Assembly: GCF_030463565.1 (NCBI RefSeq)
Contig: NC_134643.1
Span: forward strand, 165,872,491-165,936,490
Reading direction: 5' to 3'
DNA length: 64,000 nt
Origin: Pelecanus crispus
Taxonomy: Eukaryota > Chordata > Aves > Pelecaniformes > Pelecanidae
Part shown: in pieces, positions 12,673-25,362 of the stretch
Position numbering within the stretch: the stretch's first letter is position 1
Layout of the letters: the number at the start of each line of letters is the position of its first letter
The notes under the pieces: generated by a model
Databases searched by the model: none
What the model saw: only the letters and a program-made list of their open reading frames with translations
What the model was told of the DNA's origin: nothing
Program-made: the position numbers and the translations under genes

Positions 12673-15600
12673 ACTTGTGTTTTACATTTTCTAGTAAAGT
12701 GCTGGATATTCTAAAAGCTAAGCCCAACCAATGCCAGAAGTTTGGAACACAAGAGAGTCATTACTAAATATGTTTTGAAAGGATACACTGTTCATATATA
12801 ATTCCTCAGTTGTGTGTCTTTAGAATCAAAATTCAAATAACTAGTAAGGGTAATAAATGCAGTTAAGCATTCATTTTACGTTCAGTGAATCACAACAGTT
12901 ATAAAAATCTGTAAACATGAAAAAGGGAGAATGTGAAATTACTCAGTAACACATGACCCCAGAGGAGTAAGCAATCTCCACTACCCCACTCCTCTTTAAT
13001 GTGAAGCCTCTTTGCAAACAGATGCACGAGAAAATGATCTCTCTCATGCTTAGTCAATTAATTTCAAATTGACTTTATTAATACCAAATAGGTATCCTTA
13101 TTAACAACACATATTATCAATGTGTAAATATCACTAGATTGCCATATTTATCAGAAATAATAAACTGCAAACATTTAGCATAACATTAAGATCATTAATA
13201 GACTATAGCAGGGTGGGTTTTTTTATACTCTGAACAGTCAAGAATCATGCATAATGTAACAGCATATTTTGCAGCTGGTAACAGCAGGCCAGATTGCAAG
13301 AGATATTTTAAATGTGTTTTTATTAACAAGAGAAAAAGGCCTTTCAACTGATCTGAAGCAATTTCTGAGAGAAAAGCTGAAGAGGCTATCATTATAAAAT
13401 GTAATGGTAAATGGAGAATCCTGGCAGAGAATGTCCTAGGAAACTGTTTTCCCCAGTATTTGATCCATATTTACTGAGGACCTGATCCAAAGCTCATTTG
13501 AAAGTCAGCTGAAAAGCTCCTGCTGAAGCCAATGGATTTCAGACCAGGGCTGGAGTGCAAGAATAAGGTAGTTGAAATTATCCACAGAGGTTTGGACTCG
13601 AGATGAAAAGTAAATGATGTTCGAGATCCTGTATATGTTAAAATGAGAGATGAGACTGAACTGCAAATTTTGATACGATGGGGAGTTCTTTTGGATTTCT
13701 TTCCCATTCAACCACACCCAATGGCCCTCAAGGCTTTGGATCTGTAGTTTGATTCAGAAGCATTACAGAAATAGATGGTAGGTATGCAGTGCAGCATCTG
13801 GAGGCTTCTATAGACCCACCAATAAATCTTAATTCAGATATCAGACCCCATTATTAAATACTATGGGTTAATACTATAAATAACTCTTTAACAATACAGG
13901 GATAAAAAATTTATACAGGAAATCAGATGACCAGAAAACATTGGTAGTGAGAACATTCACACTCAAGAATTGTGTCAGAGCTTCCTATGAGCAAAATCAG
14001 AGAAGCCATGTAAGAGTGAGACAGTTTTGTATTATCAGTAGATTCACTCATCTACCTTATACAGACTAATATAATTCAGTATTGATAATATCTTATAATA
14101 TATATTAAGTTGATTTTATATCAGACTTCAAATAATAAAAGAAGAATTATGCTTCGCAGCAGTAGTTCACTACGGAACCAGTGCTCATGCTGGGGTTTAA
14201 ACTTAGGCAAATTAGTTAAGATTTGCCCACAATAGGTTAACTACCTAATAATGATATTTTGGGTAAAATGTACATTTTGAATTCAAACTTTTACTCCCTC
14301 ATTTTCATTTGTTTTTCTCCCTCAGTTATTATTGTCATAATTATTGCTAATACATTTCATATTATTGAAGATATGAATTCTTAATGTACTATCTGCATTG
14401 CATTATTCTTTATATGCTTATTGTATCATATATTTAAGATTTTAAGTAAAAAATTAAAAATCCGTTACAGTGAGAGGCTTTTGTCAGGGGCTGGCTCCTG
14501 GAACTCTCTTTGGGAGGATCTCATGCCTGAGAACTGACATGTAGTTTCTGGTGTCAAAGGAGACAGGCTTTGTTAAATTAGGATTCAGCTTCTGTTACTG
14601 CAAATCTCTAAAATAAGTCTGGGGATCTAGGGATGTCTATTTTTCTTCCTGTTGACTATAAAGAAGCCCAGAACAAGTAGCTCAGATGTAGATAACGAGC
14701 TATGTGTGCTCAGTTACATGAACCCCACTTCCAGTGATGTAAATTTACCACTGTCTGTTGTCTGATGGTCTTCTCAGAAGGGGTGATATAAATCCCATAC
14801 AAAACTCTACTCCACAGCTTCAGGAGCAGTTCCAGCAGAGGGGAAAAGGAATAACCAGGACACTTTGTGCACTGCAATATTTTGCAATTCTACCTATCTG
14901 AAAAGGTACCATCATTTCCAGAGTGACATCGCTTGCCTTGAGAAATTGTAAATTCTGAGACAACCAGGATAAGCAGGAACTTCCTAAAGGGGTGCAATCT
15001 TTGCCAAAGGTAAGGCATATTAAAAGAGGCACTCACTCTACATAGTCTGTCAATAACAAGAAAACTGCCTGGAGCTTGAGAAAAGGTATGAAAGGAGTAT
15101 CAGGCAGATAACTGTCAAACAAAGAGTTTGTGTGGTGGTTAAGCAAGACAACAGTTTTGTCCATAACGCTGTGTAAGAACAACACTTGTGAGCACGGTAT
15201 GTTTTGCCTCCCATTCATTTACTCTACACGCAACAGCTTCCCGGTGCTCTTGCCCGTGTGTCCCCAGGTATGCTGATCAAGCTGCATTCACACTGACAGA
15301 CTGGTCTGCATGACTCACAAATTTAGTCTTGACAGTTTGCCCTCAAGCCGCTCATTCGCCCCAACACATCATGTAGACGTACTTGGTCATGGTCTGGAAA
15401 TGAATGGCTGTTGGAAATGCTACACCTTGGCAGTGTTCCCACTGCAGAGAGAAAATCCCTAGCCTTTTTAGGAGCTGTGTAGGAATAAATGATTGTGACC
15501 CAGAGCTTTAGATCTAAATCAGACCTAAACTTAAAGGAGGGCAATAGCAAATTTACAGCTTAGTCTCTTCTGTAACTTTAAGAATATTTAGCAGTGTGAC

Positions 15601-18600
15601 TTGCTTAGCACCGTGCTATATAGTTGAGAGTCAGCAACATAAATGTATTTGAAGGCTCATTCAGCAGCACTGTCAAAATAGCTTTTCTGTTGCTGGTACG
15701 AACAAACAAGCACTTGTTCTTTTCTGTTTCTTTTTTCTTTCCTTTGTTTTTTGGGGGGAGGGTGGTGCTTAGTCTTTAATTTAGAGTACGATAAAGGGCC
15801 TGGACAACATTTTCTGGATTGCTGTTAATTCAGAGTGGAACTGAGAGCTAGTTATAGCCCTTGTGACTTTAACCAGCTGTTGTGATTGAAGCAGAGACCT
15901 TCCTAATTCATTCTTCATCATCCTATAGATGTTTTTGTTTGACCTAATTATGTGTGACTGCAGGAGTCAGTCTTTCTTAATGTACTTGAATTGTGTGCTA
16001 GGAAAAACATTACACGAGCTTTGAACATAAGGTGTTCCAGACAGGCAATCTATAGAGCCTTTTATTTGCTTGCTCTGTGTATCACTGGTGGTTTAAAAAC
16101 TATACAAAGAACAATACAATTTTTTTAAAAAATCAAACTTGGTTATTTCTGGATAAGCTTAGTGCTGTAAGGTCTAAAACAGAAGATAGGGGCACTCTGT
16201 CAGCATCTGTTGTGTAGCAAGGTAGTTAAATCGAAGAAATCATTAAGCAGACAGACCATAGCAGCTTGGCAGCTTTTGTATAATGTTCGAAATGTTTTCT
16301 AGTAAAAAGAGCCATACTGTAAAGCAGGAGAAGGTCAGGATGTACAATGATACGGGTAATGAGCTATCATCCAAATTAAAGATGCAGCCTGCAATATGGG
16401 ACTGAAGAAGACACGACAGTGCTCTACCCAGCATCCTATAATGGGATAAATGGTAAAATCACACTCAGCTCCACTTGTGCCAAAATATGTTGCATGGATG
16501 GTAGGAGGGTAGTATCCAGCTTTTCTGTTACTCACTCACTGGAGAGATGAGGACTCAGACTGCATTGTAGATATCTAAAGTGGAGTCAGAAGAATCCTCC
16601 CATCCTTGTTACATGGTCTCCCATTGCTCCTTCTCTCTCCAAGGTGCTCCCCCTTCTTTCACAATTAAACTCACTTTTCTGATTAGTTATCTGATAGTGC
16701 GAAAGTACCACACTCCTCGGACAGCTTGCTTTTCCACATTTCTTGGAGCGATGAAGAAATTTTACATGTCTATAAAGACACATGAAAGTTTACTGTGGTC
16801 ATTTCTATTGAATCAAAATCTGGGAACCCTTGGCAAACGTTTTGTTTAGGGATAAGTCAAAATACTTTCATGTATAATATATTTCCTTGTACTCATTTAC
16901 TATGTATTTTATTCTTCCTGTAGACTATAGCAACAAAATTGTCCACCAATGCACATCCTTTCCCTTAAACAATGTGAGGATGACTTTGCTTATATTCAGC
17001 TTCTATCGGTGGTTGCAGCAGCCAATCCTCACCAAATGCAATAGCAGATATTCTGCCTCTTGGGCAGCTTTTGTATGCTGTTTTGTTATTTATGATCCAC
17101 ATACCATGCTGGGGGAGGACCCCTGTTCTATTTATAAGTGCAAGCAAAATTCTGCTGTTAAATTCTGCTGATCCCTCAGCACTTCTGTAGTTGTGTTCAC
17201 AAACAGGCAATCAAATCCGTCAGCAATGTATACAAACTAGCCCTTTGCAGCAAATATATGTATAAAATATATGAAACACCAGAATCCTTTTGTGGTAACC
17301 ATCTTGGTTTTATGCAGATGGTAAAGGTGCCTTCTGTGTTCAGCATTACCTTTTCAGAAGTCACCTACAGATTGTTTCCTGCTTACTGCTTCCCTTAATA
17401 TCACCACCCCTATGGCAATAAATGAGGAACCTGCTGTTCTAGATATGCTATGCATAATGCCTTCTAGCAAAGAGTTAGTTTGGATTCACTGCTGACAGTT
17501 TTGACTGTGTATCTGTGAGGGCCTTCACCTGCCACTACTGAAGGGAATTAACAAAATGCAGCACAGGTCAGTGAGAGGGAAGACACAGGCAGGCACTTCA
17601 GCCATCGCAAAGCTTTTGTTTTGGTATTCTAACACACCAGGATCACTCTTCTGTCTTAGGAACAAGAAACATTTGCTGCCATGGGTGTTCTGTTTTTCTG
17701 AAGGTATCAGTGCACTTTTGCAGCTCTATAACACAGCTACCACTGGAAAATAATTTTGTTGCTAGGGTATCTCAACTGTAGCACTGTTTGTACTGTTGAG
17801 CACCCCCACACACCCCCCAACTATTCCCTTTCTTGCTTCTCTGCAGCATGGCTAACTGGGCAAGTCTGTTGTCCTAGACGACCACTACAAAGACTTTCCT
17901 ACTATTCAGCTGGATTAGCTCCAATGTCTACCTATGAGGAAGAATCTGGTGGCAGATTAATCTGATTCTGCTGCTAAGAAGATAATATATACACTGCTGT
18001 AAATACAATTTTACCTAACTATGCTCCTTGCCACCATCTAGTGGGTGGCTGGACATTTTGTTTATCCCTATAAATTACTGGGTTATATCTTGGGACAAGC
18101 CGCAGGAATACTTTGCATATGTGCCATACCTAAATGTACTAGTCAAAAATAGCTTCACTGCTAGCTGGTTCAATAATGTATAGATCTGCTACATGTTTTC
18201 ATCATAGGTATACTGCTAAAAGTCAAATATGACAATTCTTTGTCTGTATTTAGTTTATCAAAGCTGTCTCTGAAAACCTCAGTGGGCATAGGAATGTATG
18301 CACTGTTTTTAGATGGAGCTGGACTTGCCTCAAATGTACCTTTTATAACAAAACGTATTGCATATGGACCAAACATATGTAAATGTATATACAAAGAGAA
18401 ACCAAATCATGATGCCTTACTCAAATCTACTTCTGACCTCAAACTATTCTCTGGCTTTTCATACATTTGTGCCTAAGTTCCCCTACAGCCCTTCTGGACT
18501 TCTACAAAACCGAAAGCTTAACAAGACAGAAAAAAACCTGGATGCAGTCTTAAGAATATACTTACTGTGCAAGTAACTGTTTTGCTCTGCAGTCCAGCCA

Positions 18601-18956
18601 CAAGCCTGTTCTCCTGTTACACCAACAAGCACTATCCCTACGGCAGAAGATCTTCAGCTGGGTCTAGCAATAAAAATCCAATCCTCCAAAATCAGTCAGT
18701 TGTGTAACAGACATTGAGTACGGAGAGACACAAAACCCACTCTCTTGCAATGAAGAAGCTTAAAATCTCTAATGTAAAAATGCCAAAGTCACAAAAACTG
18801 CAGTGTACTGTATGCATACAACAGAAAAGAATAGCAGGCCAATGCTCAAAAATAACAATGAAGTTATCAGACAATTGATTAAAAAGCTGCTCTTATTCCC
18901 CTCCAAGCAGGTTTCCAGAGAAGATGTTTTGAGTAGTCATTACAGTCACTTACTCA

Positions 18957-19043
18957 TATATATATATCTGTAAAAATGTATGTATGTGTGTGCATGTCTG
19001 TGTATAAATAGGTCTACACACATGCATACATTTACATACACTT
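18957..19043. repeat. AT/TG/CA alternating tract, partly self-complementary
   Basis: An AT run is followed by gtatgtatgtgtgtgcatg and, after a short spacer, by catgcatacatttacatac. These are reverse complements with a few mismatches. This is simple sequence with hairpin or Z-DNA potential and no evidence of function. Confidence 0.5.
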
Positions 19044-22000
19044 CATCTGCTATCACCTACTTTACCTGTTTGGTACCTTATTCTGCTGTAAATTACACGC
19101 CTGAAGTACTGTCCCCCTCCGATAAGCTATGCCTTCTCTCCTTCTTCTCAGCTTTGTGAAAGCAGTACAGGTAGGGATTACTCTGTTCATGTCATACATT
19201 AATATAGCTCGATACCAATAAAATAACTGATTTTTTTTTTTTTCAGCCTTATTTTTATGTATATAATCTTTGCTGATTTAGGATTTTGCTTGACTAACAC
19301 GGGGCTGAACTCGGAACAATAAATCCAATGCAGAAAGTAGCAAGCTGAATTCAGAAACAGGAACATTGTTCTCATGATCAGTTGCTCTTTCTTCCCTGTT
19401 GTCCTCAAAAATAAAATCCAAGAGGTGCTTTCAAACAACCCTTCCAGCAGTGAGCTTATGGGAAAAAAAAGTCACCCTTACTGTATGGCACACTCAAATC
19501 AGAGAGGTAATTAACTTTAGAGGATACAGGAATGATGGTAAATCTGCATTTAAATGGTATTTTTAAACACTACTTAAATCTCCCAAATTTGAGCATGGAT
19601 TTCTTATCCATCCTTATTCGTAGTGATAAGGATTTCCTCAAGTATTCCAATTGACCTTGCTGGTCTTTCTCCAGTGAGTACACACCATCACCAGCTTAAG
19701 TGGCCCTTGGAGACCTCCTATGAGAACCCTTTTCTTGCTAAGATATGAGTTAATTATTACTAGTAACACACACTGTCAAATACTACTGAATTAATTCACA
19801 GTGATTAGGCTTCGGCATGTTTAAAAAACAATAATATAAAATTCACCACAGTTTTTAGCAGGCAAAACAAGGTCTCTGACTTCCAAAACCTGAGAATCAT
19901 CAACAAGGAAGATGAAGCTAGTGTACCCATCTAAAGCAGGCAATTTTGACGCTCTAGATATCCCTTGAATCGAAACTTGTGTGAAGTGACAGCAACACAC
20001 CCTTGGGAAGAGCCTAGATGCCTAAATGGTGCATACATCTGCCTACAAGATCTAGAGCTACTACCTGCAGGTGGTAGCTCCTCAACTAGCTGTTTTTGTA
20101 GCAAACTGTTACTGCTTATTCTGGGTTTAAAGATTTAGAAAATAACTGGTAACAATTACATTCATATGTGTCTAATTGTTTTCTTTGCTGCTTGTAAGAG
20201 AAATAGGTATAAGAACTATTCAAGTACACTTTATATGGTAGTTTGTTTATGTAGTTAAATTATCTAAGCCAAAGGTTAAAAAATTCATGTTTCAGGGAAG
20301 AAGACAACAATCGTGTCTTGATAATTCCACTAATTCTGTAAAATGTAAGTATTTTTGCATAAGTAGAACAACAACTAAATGGTTTGCACACTGAACTTAC
20401 TCCAGATTGGCCTGTCTTCACTGAAATTTTTAGCATGCAAATTAGAGATGAGCTGGTGGAAATGTTAAACTTCACCAAATGAAATATGTCCATCCAAGCT
20501 CTTAGTCCTAGTTTTCTAACAGGTGGAAGGTGAGAGCTGGCTCTTTCAAGAAATGGGTGCACAGAGGGAAAATTACCCAGCATCAGCATATTTTGGCTGA
20601 GGACTGTTAACCTGGTTCCAAAATAAGGCATCCCACAATTTCAATATAGTAAGGAAACAAGAAAAACAAGGAGTGATGTTATTACCACCAGTGATGTAAT
20701 GCCATAGATGTGACAACATGCAGAAAAGATCCTTCCTGTAAGAAACATACCTTTTGAATAAGACAGATGGCTTAATGTGAGATCTCAACATACCTTCAAG
20801 AGCAAAACAAACCAAAACAAAGGTGATAATAAAAGTGGATGGCCTAGAGGTGTGTTATTTGCATGGGATTCAGAGAATGAGTTTTGATTTTGTAGTGGGA
20901 ATTCATGGTAACCTAATAAGGTTAATCCCATTAGTCTCTACCTGTAGCCAGTGGAGCCACACAGGGGAATTTAGAGCAAGAGGAAAGTTAGCAATTGAGA
21001 AAACCTCCTCCCTTCCCCACATGTTCCTTTTTCTTTCCTCATTAGACAATCAAACCATAAGCAGGAAGGGGTAATGCTGCACTGATAAAAATCAAGCTGA
21101 AACTAGGGAGTTTATCGCTGATCTCTTGGCTTTAAGATGGATGCAATGTTGTGTGAAGGTAGTGCATATGAATGGTGCCAGATTCACTGCTCAAGAAGCT
21201 GAAATCCCTTTTCCAAAACTATCGAGTGTACAACAGCATGGGAAGCTACTAGTATAACTATAGCAATATGTTTTGACCCTATACAATTTTAACATCCTTT
21301 TCTATCTGTCGTGCAGAAGAAGCCTGCAGCCTTTCAGAAATTATTTTAGAAATTCTTTCTCTAAGTTATTTAATTTTTAATTTCCAAGATGAATAAATAC
21401 TTAAAACAAACCTTATCGTGTTTGAACCAGCTTTACTTTACTACTTAAAGAATTTGATACCAATTATGATGTACCATTCCAGAATGAGACTCGGTGAACC
21501 TAAACATAAAATAATGGTTCCTGAAGGAATTATAAAATCAATGGCATGAGCACAAGTGAGTTGCACAAAAAATTTTTGTTATTATTGCAGTCAACAGCTA
21601 TTAATCTTTTGCCACATATTTAGAGGACCACAACTGCATGAAAGCAAATGTTTAAAAATTCATGTTACAGAAATTTCTGGGACAATATAATTGGAATTAT
21701 TGCTCATTATAATTATTGCCTTGGGTCTTAATTTTTTTCTCATCTCTACTTTTTCCCTTCTCTCTCATTCTGCTAAATAGAGGAGATATAACTCATAGTC
21801 ATGTTTCAGTGTACCATTTGTTGAATACTGCCCAGTATTTCAGCTGTGATATGCTAATGAAACACACTAAGAAAATAATATATTTTAAAATACATTTTCA
21901 GAATGTTGAGTTCCAGTACCTGTTCTCATGAAATCCAGAATTTAAGAGAATTTAAGAGGATTAAGAACAGCTAAACCCCTGTGTTATCATTTTGCATCGA

Positions 22001-23629
22001 ACAGGTTTAGCGGTCTTATAGTTCTTTGTCTGCATTTATTTCTGCTGTTAGTGAGCACCATGATAGTCTTATAGGAACAGAAAACTTCTCCTTTTGCATT
22101 AATTTGCTCCTTCGGAAATGTTTATTCATTAAAGCTACACAAGCATATTTTCTGACACCTCTCTACAGTGTAGTATTAAGAGATAATTTAGCCAAGTGAG
22201 TATAGGACTGCATCCTTGTGACACACCAGACTGTTGGCATTCGACTTCAGGGACATGGCATTACCAAGGCTTGATTCTGTGAAACACAGCAAACTTACTC
22301 AGAGGCAGCTGATATCTTGCAAAACGGTTTCCAAACTAAACATGTTTGGAAATGGAAGCTTTAGTAGATAATGTGAATGTCTGCAGACACTAGCTAGGGC
22401 TACAGTTCTGCCTGGTTCCTATCTTCCTCACTGAAGTGTTGATCTGCTTTTACACAACTACTGCCACTGAAGTCAACACACACAAGAGCACTTGGCACTT
22501 TTGAGAACTGGGGCCTCAAGTGGATGCTGAAAAAATATATAAATGCTCAAAACGCACGTGGGTTGTCAAGGGTTCTTTAAAGCCACGGATATCTTCATTA
22601 AAAATAGCCAATGCCTGGACTATGTTAGATCATGTCCTAGCATGCAGGCCACTGCATCTGTGGAAGAATTTCTTGAAGTTTCTGACTCGCTTAGAAGGAA
22701 ATAAATACAAAAGTAAGAAACAAAAGTGGAAATGTCCTTCCACCAAGATGTAGTCAAGAAATCTCTTATGTCTTTGGATTCTGCCTGAAGGTTTTGACAG
22801 AAAGTTCAAAGAGACAAACTTGCTGAAAGCTCTCCATATATTTGCCTCAGGGAGTGGGACTGGAGTGCATTGTTAATATTTTTACTTCCAGCTTGCAGAC
22901 TGGAGCTATTTCTTCTTCTTTTTGTCTTTTTTTTTTTTTTTGACATTAATTAACCTTTTTTTTTTAATGTGTTAAAAAAATACGTGAGGAAAAAAGGCAG
23001 TAAGATTTTTCTTTCTTTTTCTTTGTCAGTAAATCAAACTGAATAATTGCAAGAGATGCTTATTATTAGGCAGGCCTTGATCTGTGATGCACTGAGCCAT
23101 CTATCTTTTGCTGTGGTTACAAGAACAACCTGCTACGGGTAAGCCAACACATGATCCTGTGGGGCATCAACTCTTTTGCAGTCACTGCCTGCACACACGT
23201 TGCCACTCTAATGTACCCTGGGGTAGATGCGAGCAAGTTCACCCTTCAGTGAAGTTATTTTTCCTTTATTATCCTGGTGCAGAATCTATCACAGCCCAAC
23301 AATTCCACAATTGATTTGCTGGCAGCTGAGCCCTGGGGCTTGGAATGTAAATAAGACTCAGAATGAAAGTGATGTGCATAGCAGCAGCCGACACTGAGTG
23401 CAGGTACTTCATCAATTGACCTGATTTCTGGAAAATCTGCTTGCAACCTTGAAACTTGCTTGCAATTACAATCTTTGCAATAAAATATTAGTCTCCATGG
23501 TAATGAGAAGTGCTTTCCTAACTTATCTGGGGGGGAGGAAGTGAGGAGATGACAATATCTCTGAGAAAATGAAATTTTCAGTATCATTTCACAGTTGGAG
23601 AGCTTCCTGCAGACTTGTCAACAGATTAG

Positions 23630-23675
23630 TAGCATTCTGCCCATTTTATACATGGAAAAACTGAGTAATTAATAG
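23630..23675 (+). repeat. possible ancient MIR/L2-like fragment
   Basis: The text ctgcccattttatacatgg followed by aaaaactgag closely parallels the well-known MIR/L2-type motif in which cccattttacagatgg is followed by ggaaactgagg. Short and degraded; judged from memory of the consensus. Confidence 0.4.
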
Positions 23676-24569
23676 CCCTCAGGCCTTGCTGGCAAAAAGG
23701 AGATTTAATGAGCTCTGTAGCAGTATCAGAACAGAAGAGCACATAAATAGTTTGTCTGTGTCCATGCAAAAGAACACCACCAATGGAAGCAAGGCCCTGC
23801 CTTACTACTTACAGGATCTACTAAATGTTATTAAAAAAATGCCACTCTACCCATTTAAATGTTGCAAAATTGTGTGGCACAGATGATCTCTTTGGGGCAG
23901 GAATTCTGTCTTTCCTATGTTTTTGTACAGTATCCATCACAATGGGATCCTGACCCATAGGTCCTAGCTTACCAGAAAAAAAAAAGAATTAGGGCCTAGT
24001 AGACAACAGGAGAATACAAAAAATGTGACAGGCTCTGTACAAAGCCAGGTGCTCAACAGATGAAATATTATTCAGACTGACTTACAAACAAGGGGCTGTT
24101 TTAGGAGCCACAGGAACTGGGTTCTAAAGCTGGTTGTGAAATCTTTCTGAATAATTTCCTCACAGGAAACAGTCAAAATAATGGACAAATATCTTCAAGG
24201 CCTGGAACCACAGAACAGAAGTCAGGGTGGGGAGAGAGAAGAGAACCATCTTTTTTCTCCCTAGTTAGAGAGTCAGAGAAAGCCACAGCATTCAGTCTTT
24301 GGCAGCCTGCCCAGGGGGATCAACTCTACTTTCCAGGGGACAAAAAGCCTTCCAGAAGATAAACGGTTAGCTCAAAAACTTGGTCCTGTTTCTCCTGAGA
24401 TGGAACTCTCTTGGATGGGCAGAAGGAGAGGGCAGTCTGTGTCCTATGAAAATGCTGGAGTTTTACCTTTCTTCTGTTAGCTCAGCAAAAGTTTTTCCAA
24501 AACCTCAGAATTCCTCATAGCAAGGAAAACACCATGTTATAACTAGCTCTGTTGGGTTCTGTTTCTTGT

Positions 24570-24660
24570 TCTTGCCACTGAATTGATGTGCAATCATGGA
24601 TAAGCAACTTTATCTCATTATTCCTCAGGTTTTCCACCTCTAAAGCAAGATTTCCTTTGC
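24570..24660 (+). repeat. possible ancient MIR/L2-like fragment
   Basis: Contains a degraded form of the MIR/L2 sequence of order: a short gap after ggataagcaactt, then cctcaggttttccacctcta and aaagcaaga. This parallels the consensus that runs ggcaagtcactt ... cctcagtttccccatctgta ... aaatgggga. Low identity; no function implied. Confidence 0.45.
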
Positions 24661-25194
24661 CAAGCACTAGATGAAGAAAAGATAAATTATTCCTTCTTAA
24701 ATTTCTTGTGCACCCGTATTACCCCTGAGCAAGAAGGGAAAGAAAAATGTTATTTACATATCACAGCTGGAAATTATCTAAAAGCAGTCACTCTAACTAC
24801 AATTCACAGTAACTCATATGTCTTAAATCCCTCAGTGCTTTCTTGGGTAGACACTAAAATTTAAGCATCACTGTATGAACTCATGCTTACAGCCACACAT
24901 GTCTATGAAACAAAATGGTTTTAGTAGGAGTAACAATTTAATTTCACAAATACCAGTAACAAGAGAAGTTTAAAATAATTTCTGCATTTTATGTCAGTGT
25001 TACTGTCTGATGTCCTGGTCTGCAGTCTGATGTTGTCTTAGGGCTGCCCGTTGGATCATGCTGCTCACCAGCTTTGCCTCAAACACTGATGCAGTTTGAA
25101 GATCTTTCAATTCAGATTTTGATTTATGAGTTATAAACTGGGTTCATATGAATCATGCACTGTTAGCTGCTCTCTTTTTTTCATTCTGTTACAG

Positions 25195-25362
25195 AGTGTT
25201 TCATTGTATGTATTTTCCCAGAGTTCTCTTACCGCTTTTAGGGTTAGCTTCAAAGATCCTCTTTTTCCTCCTACTTTTTAAATATACCTATATTGGACCT
25301 CTTGGTCATGGAGTTCTTTACATGTGGATGAACTTTCAGGATTTCATGGAACCCATTGTTAG
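25195..25362 (+). other. splice-flanked open segment, possible exon of unknown gene or chance
   Basis: A pyrimidine-rich tract ending ttcattctgttacag precedes 25195 and a strong donor, ag/gtaagtag, follows 25362. The 168 bases are open in one frame (phase 2 at both ends, 56 codons). The translation has a strongly hydrophobic middle (VLLPLLGLASKILFFLLLF) followed by GHGVLYMWMNFQDFMEPIV. I do not recognise the sequence. T-rich DNA readily gives hydrophobic open frames, and pseudo-exons with good splice sites are common. No partner exon was found in the window, so I do not call it a gene. It could also be an exon of a non-coding RNA. Confidence 0.25.

Larger units (their letters stand above)
12678..25194. 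other. intergenic DNA with minor simple repeats
   Basis: Long AT-rich stretch. No gene was recognised: open frames are short and none of their translations suggests a known family. The longest, on the minus strand at 20260-20631 (123 codons), has no flanking signals that support it. Simple sequence includes an AT run near 18957-18968 followed by TG-rich and CA-rich tracts to about 19040, and long T and A runs near 22930-22980. Two short segments look like ancient SINE or LINE remains and are listed separately. Confidence 0.5.

Noticed and set aside
20260-20631. 123-codon minus-strand ORF
   Set aside because: No recognised motif, no flanking splice or poly(A)-like features, and Ser/Leu-rich composition expected from AT-rich DNA.
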